NCBI RefSeq assembly: GCF_902499335.1
Contig: NZ_CABVQK010000012.1
Location: 124,001 to 188,000, forward strand
Reading direction: 5' to 3'
Length of the DNA: 64,000 bases
Source: Burkholderia lata
GTDB taxonomy: Bacteria; Pseudomonadota; Gammaproteobacteria; Burkholderiales; Burkholderiaceae
The position numbers were made by a program, and so were the translations under genes. Shown here in pieces: positions 37,472 through 46,335 of the stretch. Under the pieces are notes generated by a model. That model did no database searches, had not been told where the DNA came from, and saw only the letters and a program-made list of their open reading frames with translations. Positions within the stretch are counted from its first letter, which is position 1, and each line of letters opens with the position of its first letter.

Positions 37472-40042
37472 TCAATCGGACAGGCGCGAGCCGGTGCGCG
37501 ACGCCTTCGCGCGTTCGGCACGTTCGAGCTCGGCGCGCACCATGCGCGCGATCTCGGCCGCATCGGCGCCGGGCGGCGGCGCGATGTTGATGGTGACGGG
37601 GCCGGCCGCGGGCGCGGCGCTGGCCGCGGCGGCCGGCGCCGTGAGCGGCGGGCGGTAGTCGAGCGACACGTTGTAGCGCTCGAGCGGCGCGGCCGCGGCG
37701 ATTGCCGGGCTCGCGGCGAACGCGGGCGGGCCGACCAGCGCGGCGGTGGTCGTGAGTGCGGCGGCGGTGCGGGCCATGAGCGACGGGGCGCCGGCAGCTG
37801 CGCCGGCCGTGCCGTCGTCGGGCGTGGTCGAAGCCTGCAGGCCGAGCTTTTCCTTGATCCAGCCGAGCGCGGAGCTGCCCAGGCCGCTGATCGTCTCCTT
37901 CAGCGCGCTGTAGCGGCTCTTGATGCCTTCGACGAGCCCCGACACCACGCTGGCGCCGACTTCCTGGAAGCGCGTGCCGAGGTCGCCGAACCAGTCGCCG
38001 ATGCCGCCGATCGAGGTCTTTACCCACTCGACGGTGGCGTCCCATTTCGCGGTGATCCAGTCGCCGGCCGCGCCGAATGCGTTCTTGATGGTTTCCCACT
38101 GCGCGATGAACTTCGGGCCGAGCGTGTCCCAGTGCTGCCACACGTAGATGGCGGCCCCCGCGATCACGCCGATCACGAACATCAGCGGATTCGCCAGCGC
38201 GAGCCGGCCGAGCACCATGAATGCCTGCCCGACGAGCCTGAGCGCACCGACAATCGACGTCGCGAAGCGGAGCACGTTCACCGACCCGAGCACGTTGCCG
38301 AAAACGCTCGCCAGCGTGCCCACGACCGTGAGTACGCCGCCCAGCCCTGCGAAAGCCGTGGCGAGGATGCGGGTGGCCGTGCCGTGTTCGCGCACGAACT
38401 TCACGATCTTCTCGAGTACGGTGGCGGTGACGTCCAGTGCCGCGTTGTACATCGGCGTGATCTTCTCGCCGATCTCGAGCTTCAGGTCGCGCAAATGCGC
38501 GAGGACGATGAGCTCGCGACCCGCGGTCGAATCCGCGGCTTTCGCCCGCATGCCGGTGATGCCGTCGGCGGCGGCGCTCTGCCGCTCGGTGTCGTGGATC
38601 TGCTCGCGCTGGTCGTACATCGTCGTGAGCAGGTTCCCCGCGGCCTTGTCGGGGAACAGTTTCGCCAGCTCGGCCTTGACCTTGTCGGGGCTCGTGATCC
38701 CCTTGGCGGCGAGCTTCGGCAGCAGCACCTTTTCGAGCCACTCGAACGGCGACGCCTGCAGCATGGCGCTGCCCGTCAGCGCGCCAGGCTTGAGCCCGGT
38801 GATCGCGCCGTTCGTCTTGTGCTGGACCAGCTTCGGATCGACCAGGCCGAGCGCCATCATCCGCTGCGCGGCGGCCCCGGCCGCCTTGCCCTGGAGCGTG
38901 CTGCCGTTCAACGCCGCGAGGCCTGCACCGGCCGACTTTCCGCCCAGCTTCTCGATGATCGGCTGCATCTGGTAATAGAACGCGTCGATGCGCAACTTCT
39001 TGGCCGCAGCGCCACCCGATTCGGCAAAATTGTTCCACTCGTCGCTGCTGACCTTGCCGCCGGTCGCCGTCTGCATCTTCTGCACGATGTTCGCTTCGGC
39101 GAGGACCGCCGCGTCATCCTTCGTGCCGCTGCGCAGGTCGATCACCTTCACCATGCCCATGAACTGGTCGACGTTCTTCTTCGCGTCTTCCTTGCCGAAC
39201 AGCGCCTCGTTCGCGAATTTCATGGCCTCGAGCACCGGCATGGCGACCCGTGCGCGTTGCTCGTCGCCGCCCACCGCCGACAGCGACTCGCGCATCAGGT
39301 TCAGGTTGTCGATGGTCGACAGGCCATAGGCCTGCTGCGCGCGCGCGAACTTCACCGCATCGGCCGACGCACCCGCCGCGCGCATGCGCAGCGTTTCGCT
39401 CTCGGCCTGCTTCGCGGCGTTGAGCGGCTCGGACAGCATGCCGAGCATATCCTTGCCGACGCCTTTGACGGCCTTGCCGCGTTCCGCCCACTTCTCGCCG
39501 GTGCCGCGCAGCGCGTCGATCCTGGCACGCCGGGCGTCGGCTTGCTGCTGGCGCTGGGCGTCGTACCCGCGTACCCCCGCGTCGATCATCGACGCACGCG
39601 ACGCCATCGTCGCGCGCAGGTTGCGCTCGTCCCGCGACAGGTTGCGCGTGTCGATGCCCGCGCCGGCGAGCTGGGTGCGCATGGCTTGTACACGGCCGGC
39701 CTGGTAGTGGTGCGCGGACGCCAGGTTCTCGGCCGCGCGTTGCGCCTTGTTGAAGTTGCTGATCATCTGTTGCGACGGCGAGCGGGTCGCGCGCAGCGAC
39801 TGGGCGAGTGTGTCGACGCGCGCGCGTGCCGCCGAGAGATCCGATGCCGTATTGGCGAGGCCCTTGCGCATCTCGCGAAACTCGCCGATGCGCTTCTGCG
39901 TCTTCGCCATGTCATCCAGCTCGCGGCGGGTGGCCCGCAGCGAGTCGGCCAGCCCCTTGTTGCCGGTCAGCATCATTTGCAGGGGCTTTGTCATGTTGTC
40001 GACCATGTCGAACATGACGCGCAGTTTCGTGGTGTTGTCCAT
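37472..40042 (-). CDS. T: Tail tape-measure protein gpT
   Basis: 856-aa tape-measure protein that sets tail length and passes through the tail during injection. The first about 170 residues are charged and helical (NKGLADSLRATRRELDDMAKTQKR, in pieces), typical coiled coil. A hydrophobic membrane-like region follows near residues 520-640 (LAGLGGVLTVVGTLASVFG, then FVIGVIAGAAIYVWQH). The length predicts a tail of P2 type. It follows E' by 15 nt. Confidence 0.9.
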   Translation of the reverse strand: MDNTTKLRVMFDMVDNMTKPLQMMLTGNKGLADSLRATRRELDDMAKTQKRIGEFREMRKGLANTASDLSAARARVDTLAQSLRATRSPSQQMISNFNKAQRAAENLASAHHYQAGRVQAMRTQLAGAGIDTRNLSRDERNLRATMASRASMIDAGVRGYDAQRQQQADARRARIDALRGTGEKWAERGKAVKGVGKDMLGMLSEPLNAAKQAESETLRMRAAGASADAVKFARAQQAYGLSTIDNLNLMRESLSAVGGDEQRARVAMPVLEAMKFANEALFGKEDAKKNVDQFMGMVKVIDLRSGTKDDAAVLAEANIVQKMQTATGGKVSSDEWNNFAESGGAAAKKLRIDAFYYQMQPIIEKLGGKSAGAGLAALNGSTLQGKAAGAAAQRMMALGLVDPKLVQHKTNGAITGLKPGALTGSAMLQASPFEWLEKVLLPKLAAKGITSPDKVKAELAKLFPDKAAGNLLTTMYDQREQIHDTERQSAAADGITGMRAKAADSTAGRELIVLAHLRDLKLEIGEKITPMYNAALDVTATVLEKIVKFVREHGTATRILATAFAGLGGVLTVVGTLASVFGNVLGSVNVLRFATSIVGALRLVGQAFMVLGRLALANPLMFVIGVIAGAAIYVWQHWDTLGPKFIAQWETIKNAFGAAGDWITAKWDATVEWVKTSIGGIGDWFGDLGTRFQEVGASVVSGLVEGIKSRYSALKETISGLGSSALGWIKEKLGLQASTTPDDGTAGAAAGAPSLMARTAAALTTTAALVGPPAFAASPAIAAAAPLERYNVSLDYRPPLTAPAAAASAAPAAGPVTINIAPPPGADAAEIARMVRAELERAERAKASRTGSRLSD

Positions 40043-40057
40043 CGTCGATCGTTTCGC

Positions 40058-40560
40058 TCATTGGGCGCCGGCGCGTACTCGTGCGCGCTCGCGCCAGTCC
40101 ATCAGCTCGGCCAGGCTGAAGGCACCCATCACGGGCGGTGTCCAGCCGAACACCGTCGCGATGTCTGCCATCGGGTCTTCTACGCGGTCTGGGAGGCCAG
40201 TCGGGATTTCACGGCCTTCGGCATCAAAAAACCGGCGAAGATGCCTCCCAGCTGCACGAGGTCGGCGGGGTCGATGCCGGCGACGTCGGCTTCGGTCAGC
40301 ATCGGCGAGCTGATGCGCGGCAGTACTTTCGACAGCGCGACGACGTCGAGGCTGACGAGGTCGGACAGCGATACGCCGCGCAGCTCGCCCGATTTCGGCT
40401 TGCGCAGCGTGATCGACGTGATCGTCTGGTTGCCGCGCACGAGCGGTGTGTCGAGCGTGTGGGTGGCCGGATCGTCCTGGTCGGGCGCTGCGATCGCGGT
40501 GACGGTGGACGCATCGGCCTGCGAGTCGTTCGCGGCCGGGTCGGATTGCATCGGATTCAT
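40058..40560 (-). CDS. E': Tail assembly fusion gpE+E' by -1 frameshift
   Basis: A programmed -1 slip at 40225-40231 lets ribosomes reading E pass into E', making a 167-aa fusion that chaperones gpT, as in P2 and many tailed phages. After the slip the frame continues DAEGREIPTGLPDRVEDP into MADIATVFGWTPPVMGAFS and ends at 40058. A separate 37-aa E' from an ATG at 40171 is possible. Confidence 0.85.
40180..40560 (-). CDS. E: Tail assembly protein gpE
   Basis: 126-aa gpE, the unshifted product of the E/E' pair. Start MNPMQSDPAAND; the core TITLRKPKSGELRGVSLSDLV-like segment (about residues 50-70) and the C-terminal GGIFAGFLMPKA are typical. The slippery site sits near the end of the frame, 14 codons before the stop. 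Confidence 0.88.
   Translation of the reverse strand: MNPMQSDPAANDSQADASTVTAIAAPDQDDPATHTLDTPLVRGNQTITSITLRKPKSGELRGVSLSDLVSLDVVALSKVLPRISSPMLTEADVAGIDPADLVQLGGIFAGFLMPKAVKSRLASQTA
40225..40231 (-). promoter_or_regulatory. Ribosomal frameshift slippery site T TTT TTG
   Basis: On the minus strand the E frame reads GGT TTT TTG, a canonical X XXY YYZ heptamer identical to the P2-type site. It is the point where E and E' join. Confidence 0.88.
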
Positions 40561-40635
40561 GGTGGTCCTGTCGGTGATCTGTCGGGGGGGAAGTGCGGGG
40601 GCAGGCCCGGCCGGCGTAACCGGCCGGGCGGCGGA

Positions 40636-41145
40636 TTACAGGCCGATCGCGTTGCGCAGCGCCGCGAACAGGTCGTTGCCGTTGACCTTCTCGATCATGT
40701 TGACGAAGTCGATCTCGATCACGTCCTGGCCGTTCACGGACAGCTTGTAGTAGCTGGCGACGGTCGTGACCTTGAACGCGGTGTCTTCCTTCGACTTCGC
40801 GGTGCCCGGGTCGATTTCGCTGTGGCGGCCGCGGATGACGATCTCGATTGCGTCGACGTTGGTCGAATCCTCGGACTGGTAGCCGCCGGCGAAGCGCAGC
40901 AGCACGCCGTCGTGCTTCGTGATCGCGTATTGGCCGAGCACGGAGCGCATGAAGCCGCCGCAGGTCCATTCGAGCTGGATCCCTTCCTGCCCGAAGTCGA
41001 CCTTGATCGGGCCGCTCATGCCGCCGCCCTGGTAGTCCTCCATCTTGCGCGTGAGCTTCGGCAGCGTGACTTCGACAACCTGGCCGACGAAGTTCTCGCC
41101 GTTCTGGAACAGGTTGAATCCCTTGAGTTTGCGAGGCATACCCAT
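40636..41145 (-). CDS. FII: Major tail tube protein gpFII
   Basis: 169-aa tail tube subunit. It opens MPRKLKGFNLFQNGENFVGQ, then VTLPKLTRKMEDYQGGGM, both hallmarks of the P2 FII family. Polymerises into the inner tube inside the sheath. ATG at 41145 or the internal MPRKLKG at 41139. It follows FI by 28 nt. Confidence 0.93.
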   Translation of the reverse strand: MGMPRKLKGFNLFQNGENFVGQVVEVTLPKLTRKMEDYQGGGMSGPIKVDFGQEGIQLEWTCGGFMRSVLGQYAITKHDGVLLRFAGGYQSEDSTNVDAIEIVIRGRHSEIDPGTAKSKEDTAFKVTTVASYYKLSVNGQDVIEIDFVNMIEKVNGNDLFAALRNAIGL

Positions 41146-41173
41146 CGTGTTTGACTCCTGGTGAGGCCGGTCG

Positions 41174-42346
41174 TTACGCGCTGACGCGCGCGGCGAAATC
41201 GGCGAGGTAACGGTCGGTGATGCGCTGGCGCAGCATCAGGTTTTCGAGCGGCGGAACCGGCGTGTATTCGTAGTCGAGATACGCCTTGCCGGACTTCAGC
41301 ACATCGGTCGTGTTCGGCTCCGGGTCGTACCAGGCCGAGCCGCCGATCAGGTAGCCCTGCGAGATCCATTCGCGGAACTTGGCGTTGATGGTCTCGATGA
41401 TGTCGCGCGGCAGCGACGGGTTGAGCGGGCCGTCGATGATGGCCATCTGCGCTTCGGCGATCGAATCGGCGATGACCTGCGCGGTGCGCGTGTAGTTCTC
41501 GAACGCGAACAGCGGATCGTCCGAGCACGTGCGCGAACCCCAGAAGCGGAAGCCGTTGCGGTTCACGAGCGTCGTCACGTCCTGCTCGTTGAGGAAGCCC
41601 GCGTCCGTCGCCGGATCCTGCAGGTCCCACGACACGTCGGCACTGATGCCCGTGACGCCGTTCACGCCGACGTTCGACAGCGTCTTGTGCCAGCCCGTGT
41701 CGTTGTCGATTTTCGCGCGCAGGCCGGCCGCATACGCGGTGGCCGGCACGACGATGGTCTTGTTGGTCGTGTCGTCCCACGCGAGGAAGTCCGGCCAGAC
41801 GACCATCAGTTCGCGCTGGCTGAACTGCTTGCGATAGGCGACGGCTTCTTCCTTCGTCTTGCAGCCGTTGGCCGACACGTATGCGAATGCGCGCAGCGAC
41901 TGCGCGATCGACGCGAGCGCTGCGGCGACGGGTTGCGTGTCGAGGCCCGGCGTCGCGAGGATGCGCGGCTTCACGCCGAAGCGCGCCTGTGCGCCGAGCA
42001 GCGCCTTCATGCCGGTGTACTTGCCGTCGGCCGTGACGGTGCCGATCACGTTGGTTGCCGTCTCGGCGGCGTCCTTGCCTTCGGCGACGCGCACGACGAT
42101 CGTGACGGGCTTGGTCTGCCGGCCGATCGCATCGAGCGTGCGGCGCAGCGTGCCTTTGGTGCCGGCCTTGCCGAGCGCGGCAACGACGTTGGTCAGCAGG
42201 ACGGGCGTGTCGAGCGGGAATGCGGTGGCGTCGGCGTCGGATGCGGTGCAGACGATGCCGACGACGGCCGTCGACACGGTGCGGATCGGGCGCGAGCCCT
42301 CGTTGATTTCGATGACGCGTACGCCGTGGTGATAATCCTGCGGCAT
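41174..42346 (-). CDS. FI: Contractile tail sheath protein gpFI
   Basis: 390-aa sheath subunit. Its presence shows the particle would be contractile (R-type). It opens MPQDYHHGVRVIEINEGSRPI, with the AVVGIVCTASDAD stretch, and later carries the family's GFRFWGSRTCSDDPLFAFEN and KFREWISQGYLIGG motifs. The start has an AGGAG site 8 nt upstream. A hairpin separates it from the tail-fibre genes. Confidence 0.95.
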   Translation of the reverse strand: MPQDYHHGVRVIEINEGSRPIRTVSTAVVGIVCTASDADATAFPLDTPVLLTNVVAALGKAGTKGTLRRTLDAIGRQTKPVTIVVRVAEGKDAAETATNVIGTVTADGKYTGMKALLGAQARFGVKPRILATPGLDTQPVAAALASIAQSLRAFAYVSANGCKTKEEAVAYRKQFSQRELMVVWPDFLAWDDTTNKTIVVPATAYAAGLRAKIDNDTGWHKTLSNVGVNGVTGISADVSWDLQDPATDAGFLNEQDVTTLVNRNGFRFWGSRTCSDDPLFAFENYTRTAQVIADSIAEAQMAIIDGPLNPSLPRDIIETINAKFREWISQGYLIGGSAWYDPEPNTTDVLKSGKAYLDYEYTPVPPLENLMLRQRITDRYLADFAARVSA

Positions 42347-42385
42347 GGTGTGTGGCTCCTGTGTGTGCAGATCAGATGAAAGAGA

Positions 42386-42401
42386 ACGGGAGAAATCCCG
42401 T
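42386..42401 (-). terminator. Small hairpin between G and FI
   Basis: ACGGGA/TCCCGT stem with a 4-nt loop, followed on the minus strand by a pyrimidine-rich TCTCTTTC. It is weak for a terminator. It may separate the V-to-G and FI-to-D late units, which in P2 are different transcripts. Confidence 0.35.
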
Positions 42402-42406
42402 GCGGA

Positions 42407-43093
42407 TCAGGCCGCGGGGTCCGCGACCGGAGCTGCAGGTGCGCTTGGCTCGTTGGGCTGGGGTTGCGGGTCCGGCTGCGGCGTCGGCTGCGGCACCGGC
42501 GTCGGTTCGGGCTGCGGAGGCGGTACATACGGCGCCGGGGTAGCCGGCCACGTCACCGAATCGGGGAACGTGTCGGCCTGGATGACCGAAACGAGTGCCA
42601 TCTGGTAGGCCGACCAGGCCTTGAAGTAGTAGATGCCTTCGTCATCGAGCAGGCCCGCTGCGTAGGCGTCGGCCTTGCCGGCGTTGGCCTTGCGTGCGGC
42701 TTCCAGCCGGCGCTCGAACTCGGCCATCGCGGCGTCGCGTTTTTCGCGCTCGAGCAGCTCGGCCGGGATCGCCCATGCGCCGTTGATCCATGCGTGGCGC
42801 GGAGACGGTTGCGATTCGGTCGTGAGGCCGAGTTCGTCGGGTGTCTTGCCGGCGGTCGCGATTTCGACGGCTTCGCCCGTATCGGTGCGATAGCAGATAC
42901 GGCCACGGAAGTCCGGCAACAGCGTCCACGTGCCATCGCGGTAGAACGGCCAGGTCGTCGGCGTGCGCGCGGGCGGCTCGTCGAACGTTGCCCATGACGG
43001 CACGAGCCAGCGTTCGGGGTTGCGCGGATCGGCGTCGGGTTGGCTGCTGCTCAGGTATTCGCCGGTCGACTGGTTGTAGTGGTGAATCAACAT
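42407..43093 (-). CDS. G: Tail fibre assembly protein gpG
   Basis: 228-aa chaperone that helps the gpH fibre trimerise. It starts MLIHHYNQSTGEYLSS and has the family's middle region PFYRDGTWTLLPDFRG. A long tail rich in Pro and Gln (PPPQPEPTPVPQPTPQPDPQ, about residues 185-205) is an unusual extension. It directly follows H. Confidence 0.82.
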   Translation of the reverse strand: MLIHHYNQSTGEYLSSSQPDADPRNPERWLVPSWATFDEPPARTPTTWPFYRDGTWTLLPDFRGRICYRTDTGEAVEIATAGKTPDELGLTTESQPSPRHAWINGAWAIPAELLEREKRDAAMAEFERRLEAARKANAGKADAYAAGLLDDEGIYYFKAWSAYQMALVSVIQADTFPDSVTWPATPAPYVPPPQPEPTPVPQPTPQPDPQPQPNEPSAPAAPVADPAA

Positions 43094-43110
43094 AGGTTGG
43101 AGTCCGAGAG

Positions 43111-45786
43111 TTAGTAAGCGCGGATCATCGCGAGCAGCGCGATATTGCGCGGCCGTGCTTCGTTCCCGCCGTCCGCGTTGACGGTGATGGCGTGGCTGTG
43201 ATTGCCGGCACCGCCGATGCCGACGCTGTGGTCGTGAGTGCCGGCGCCTTCGGTGTTGAATTCGTGGCCGTGGTCGCCGACCCCGACGATGTCCTGGGAG
43301 TCGCCGGCACCGACTGCTTGTTCCGACCCGCTGCCTGCCTGATCGGAACCGGTCAATGAACCGCCGTAGGGCGGACGCAGCAGACGGCTGAATGCGCCAT
43401 TGTTGTGGTTGTGTCCACCCGCTCCGCCGGTCCAGCCATGGTGACCGTGCCAGCCCCGTGCATCGGTCCACGCGGAGTGCACGTGGTCGCCGACTGCGGC
43501 CGCGCTCGCGCCGTGCGTGTGCGATCGGTTCTGGGCGCCTTGATACGAACCGATGGCGCGTTGCGCGTCGATGTCGTCGCGACCGTCTGCCCAGCAGCGG
43601 ATGAATTCGCCGCGCAGCTCCGGAAGGCGGAACGTCGTCGAACCGTCACCCAACGAGAAACAACCCCACCGCTCGTTGCGCCATTCATCGTCGGAGACGA
43701 GCGTGCCGCTGGCCTGTGCATAGGCCCAAAGCGCGGGGTAGTCAGCGCGATTGACGAGCACGCCGTTCGCTTTCAGGAACCCGGCGCGCGGCAGCGTGCG
43801 CGGTTCGAATACGATCTGTCCGACCGTCGCCGTCGAGAGGGCGGCCAGTACCCATTCGGTCGTGGCGAGCGCCTTCGAACGATCGCCCGGTGCGGGTGTC
43901 GGGCCTTGCACGGGTGTCTGGAAGACCGTTCCGCCCGGCGTGAACGAAACCTGCGGAATCCCGTTGCAGGTCACGCCGAACGAACCGTCGTTGATGTGGT
44001 ACAGGCCGGTGTCCGGCGCGCCGTCGTTGATGAACGTGAGGGACGGTACTTTCGCGCTGCCTTCGGACAGGAACAGCCGCTTGCCCGGATCGAACCAGAG
44101 ATCGCCCGACATCGTGCCGCCCTTCGTGCGGTCGAGCGGTGTGAGGTTGCCCAAGTGCCACACGGGGTTACCGTCAATGCGGAAAGTGCGATCGGCGATG
44201 TAATACTGGAATGCGCCCTTTGTCGGCGTCCACCAGCCATAGCCATCGTTGTTCGAATAGAGGAAGCCATCGACAGGGCCGACACGAATCGAACCTTGAG
44301 CCTGACTGGTACCAACCGAAAGCTCGCCGCGGACGTTTGCGTTGCCGCCGATCGTCGTACCGGCGCCTTGGCCGTCGATCGTGACGAGACCGGTCGCGAG
44401 ATTCCATGCGAACGGGCGGAAATCGTTCCACTGCCCTTCCGGGTTGCCCTTGTTCGTCGACAGCAGATACATGTTCGTGCCGTCGTTGCGCAGGAAGGCG
44501 CCGTAGTCGTTGGAGATCGCGCGGAAATGCGCACCGTTGACGTCCATTTCACGGGAGGTCAACCCGCCCTTGAACGTGGCGTTTCCTCCGACCTGGATCA
44601 CGTTACGGCCGTCGTCGCCGATGTCGCCGACGGTCAGGCGCTTGGTTACGCTCACGGTTCCCGTGTCGCGTCGAATGAACAGGCGGCGCGTTTGGTTGCC
44701 GCTGTCGTCAAACGAATTGATGCCGAAGTGGGAACCAGCATTGCCGACGCCCTCCACCGAATCTTCTTTGTACACCGTCCAGCGCACTTTTGAGGAATCC
44801 GGATTGGTGAGGAACAGGGTCGCGTAGCCCGTGCCAGAACCCGCGGCCTGAATCGATGATGCCGTGGAATAGAGCGTTCCCGACGCCTTGGCGTTGCCTG
44901 CGACCTGTAGCGTCGAGTTGCCGTCGTCCACGCCGCCATTACCGACCAGCACCCGGCCGCCGTACGTGACGCGCACGGCGCGTGCCTGGTTCGCGTCGGT
45001 CTGGGGGTCATTGCCGGTCTTGTTGATCCAGAGGTCGAGGTACTCGCGCCCCCACGCGCCATTGTCGAAGCCCGCCCGCATCGTCGCGATCAGGCGCGTC
45101 CCGGTATCGGCGTTGTTGCCGCCGAACGTGCCGTGCAGGCGCACGCGGCTTTCGCGGCCGGTCTGGCCCGACGGCGGGCGTATCGAGACGTGCGCCGTAT
45201 CCGGACCCGCATCGAATTCGGTGACGACCGGGCCGGTGAATCTTGCCCCGGTCAATGCCGCGTATCGCGACGCGGCGGTTTTCGGCGTCACTGCGCGCGT
45301 ATCGTCCGCACCGGCGTTCACTTCCGCCTGCGTCGCCAGCTCGACCACGCCTTGCCGTTCCGTGGTCGCCGGTGGATTCAGGAACGACGCGTCGCCGAAC
45401 ACGAGTTTCGTCGCGTCGATCGCCGTGAACTGCATGTCGGACGACAGCAGCAGCAACGCGGCCGGCGACTTCTCCATGATCGGCGTCGTCTGGCCATACG
45501 CGGCCAGCAGCACGCCGTTCTCGAGGTAGAGGCCGAACCCATAGAGCGAGTACTGGTCTGTCGAGTCGTCCTTCAGCGTCGTGTGAATCGTGTCCGGCGC
45601 GACGTTGGCGCCGCCGAAGGACTTGATCCGCTTCAGCTCGTTCGGCAGCTTCGCGAGCCCCTTGTCGGCGACGAACGGCGCGTTCGCCAGGCCGATTTCC
45701 ACGACCTGGTGGGCATTCGTGCCGCCGTTGCCGGCGGCGACGAGTGCGGCACGGCCGGTGTCGGTGATGATGATCTGGGTTGCCAT
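43111..45786 (-). CDS. H: Tail fibre protein gpH
   Basis: 891-aa fibre that should bind the target cell and set the killing or host range. The N-terminal about 180 residues (QIIITDTGRAALVAAGNGG to TTERQGVVELATQAEVNAG) attach to the baseplate as in P2 gpH. The middle is long, repetitive and beta-rich. The C-terminal third is a phage tail-collar domain (RAGFLKANGVLVNRADYPAL) followed by a Gly/His-rich tip with many HxH pairs (HTHGASAAAVGDHVHS) that may bind metal, like short-fibre and P2 tips. Confidence 0.88.
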   Translation of the reverse strand: MATQIIITDTGRAALVAAGNGGTNAHQVVEIGLANAPFVADKGLAKLPNELKRIKSFGGANVAPDTIHTTLKDDSTDQYSLYGFGLYLENGVLLAAYGQTTPIMEKSPAALLLLSSDMQFTAIDATKLVFGDASFLNPPATTERQGVVELATQAEVNAGADDTRAVTPKTAASRYAALTGARFTGPVVTEFDAGPDTAHVSIRPPSGQTGRESRVRLHGTFGGNNADTGTRLIATMRAGFDNGAWGREYLDLWINKTGNDPQTDANQARAVRVTYGGRVLVGNGGVDDGNSTLQVAGNAKASGTLYSTASSIQAAGSGTGYATLFLTNPDSSKVRWTVYKEDSVEGVGNAGSHFGINSFDDSGNQTRRLFIRRDTGTVSVTKRLTVGDIGDDGRNVIQVGGNATFKGGLTSREMDVNGAHFRAISNDYGAFLRNDGTNMYLLSTNKGNPEGQWNDFRPFAWNLATGLVTIDGQGAGTTIGGNANVRGELSVGTSQAQGSIRVGPVDGFLYSNNDGYGWWTPTKGAFQYYIADRTFRIDGNPVWHLGNLTPLDRTKGGTMSGDLWFDPGKRLFLSEGSAKVPSLTFINDGAPDTGLYHINDGSFGVTCNGIPQVSFTPGGTVFQTPVQGPTPAPGDRSKALATTEWVLAALSTATVGQIVFEPRTLPRAGFLKANGVLVNRADYPALWAYAQASGTLVSDDEWRNERWGCFSLGDGSTTFRLPELRGEFIRCWADGRDDIDAQRAIGSYQGAQNRSHTHGASAAAVGDHVHSAWTDARGWHGHHGWTGGAGGHNHNNGAFSRLLRPPYGGSLTGSDQAGSGSEQAVGAGDSQDIVGVGDHGHEFNTEGAGTHDHSVGIGGAGNHSHAITVNADGGNEARPRNIALLAMIRAY

Positions 45787-45792
45787 GTGCGA

Positions 45793-46335
45793 TCAGTAGT
45801 CGGTGAGGTTCAGGCGGCGATAGGCCGCCACGCGCGCGGCGGCGCCGACCGGTTGTCGGCCCCGCATCTCGAAGCCCTGCGTGAACGTGTAGTGCGCCCG
45901 TACCGGCTTGGTCCGGTCGATTTCCGCGAGGATGTCGGCGACGTATTCGGCGGTCGGCGGTTTGCCCTCCTGGCCGCTGACTGTCATCACGAGGTCGAAC
46001 GTGCCGGGCCGGCCCGGCGGGCGCTGCTCGAACCATTCACGCAGGACGATGTTTCCGCCGAAGGCCGCGACGACTTCGCGCACCGCGGCGGCGGTGCCCT
46101 TGCGGCGGGCGATCGGAATCGCCTGGCTGACCCGTGCGCGCTTCACGTACTCGGGCCAGTAGTCCTTCCAGGCATCGACGCCGAGGTGCCACGCGAGCCA
46201 CGGCAGCAGGTCGGACCGGATCGCGTCCGGATTCATCAGCGTCGCGAGCGGCGTCGGCACGTCGTCGATACGCGCGTTCGTCGCGGCGAGCCGGCGTTCG
46301 AGCCGCGTCGCGTTCGGCGGGAGGACGTCAGTCAT
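45793..46335 (-). CDS. I: Baseplate protein gpI
   Basis: 180-aa P2 gpI-type baseplate protein that links wedge to fibre. Typical features are LLPWLAWHLGVDAWKDYWPE (residues 43-62) and RRKGTAAAVREVVAAFGG. Its start overlaps the gpJ stop by 8 nt and it precedes the fibre gene by 6 nt. Confidence 0.92.
   Translation of the reverse strand: MTDVLPPNATRLERRLAATNARIDDVPTPLATLMNPDAIRSDLLPWLAWHLGVDAWKDYWPEYVKRARVSQAIPIARRKGTAAAVREVVAAFGGNIVLREWFEQRPPGRPGTFDLVMTVSGQEGKPPTAEYVADILAEIDRTKPVRAHYTFTQGFEMRGRQPVGAAARVAAYRRLNLTDY

Noticed and set aside
37364..40750. A 1128-codon open frame on the plus strand through the tail genes
   Set aside because: Antisense to gpU, gpT and gpE, which have clear family features. 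The translation is low-complexity.
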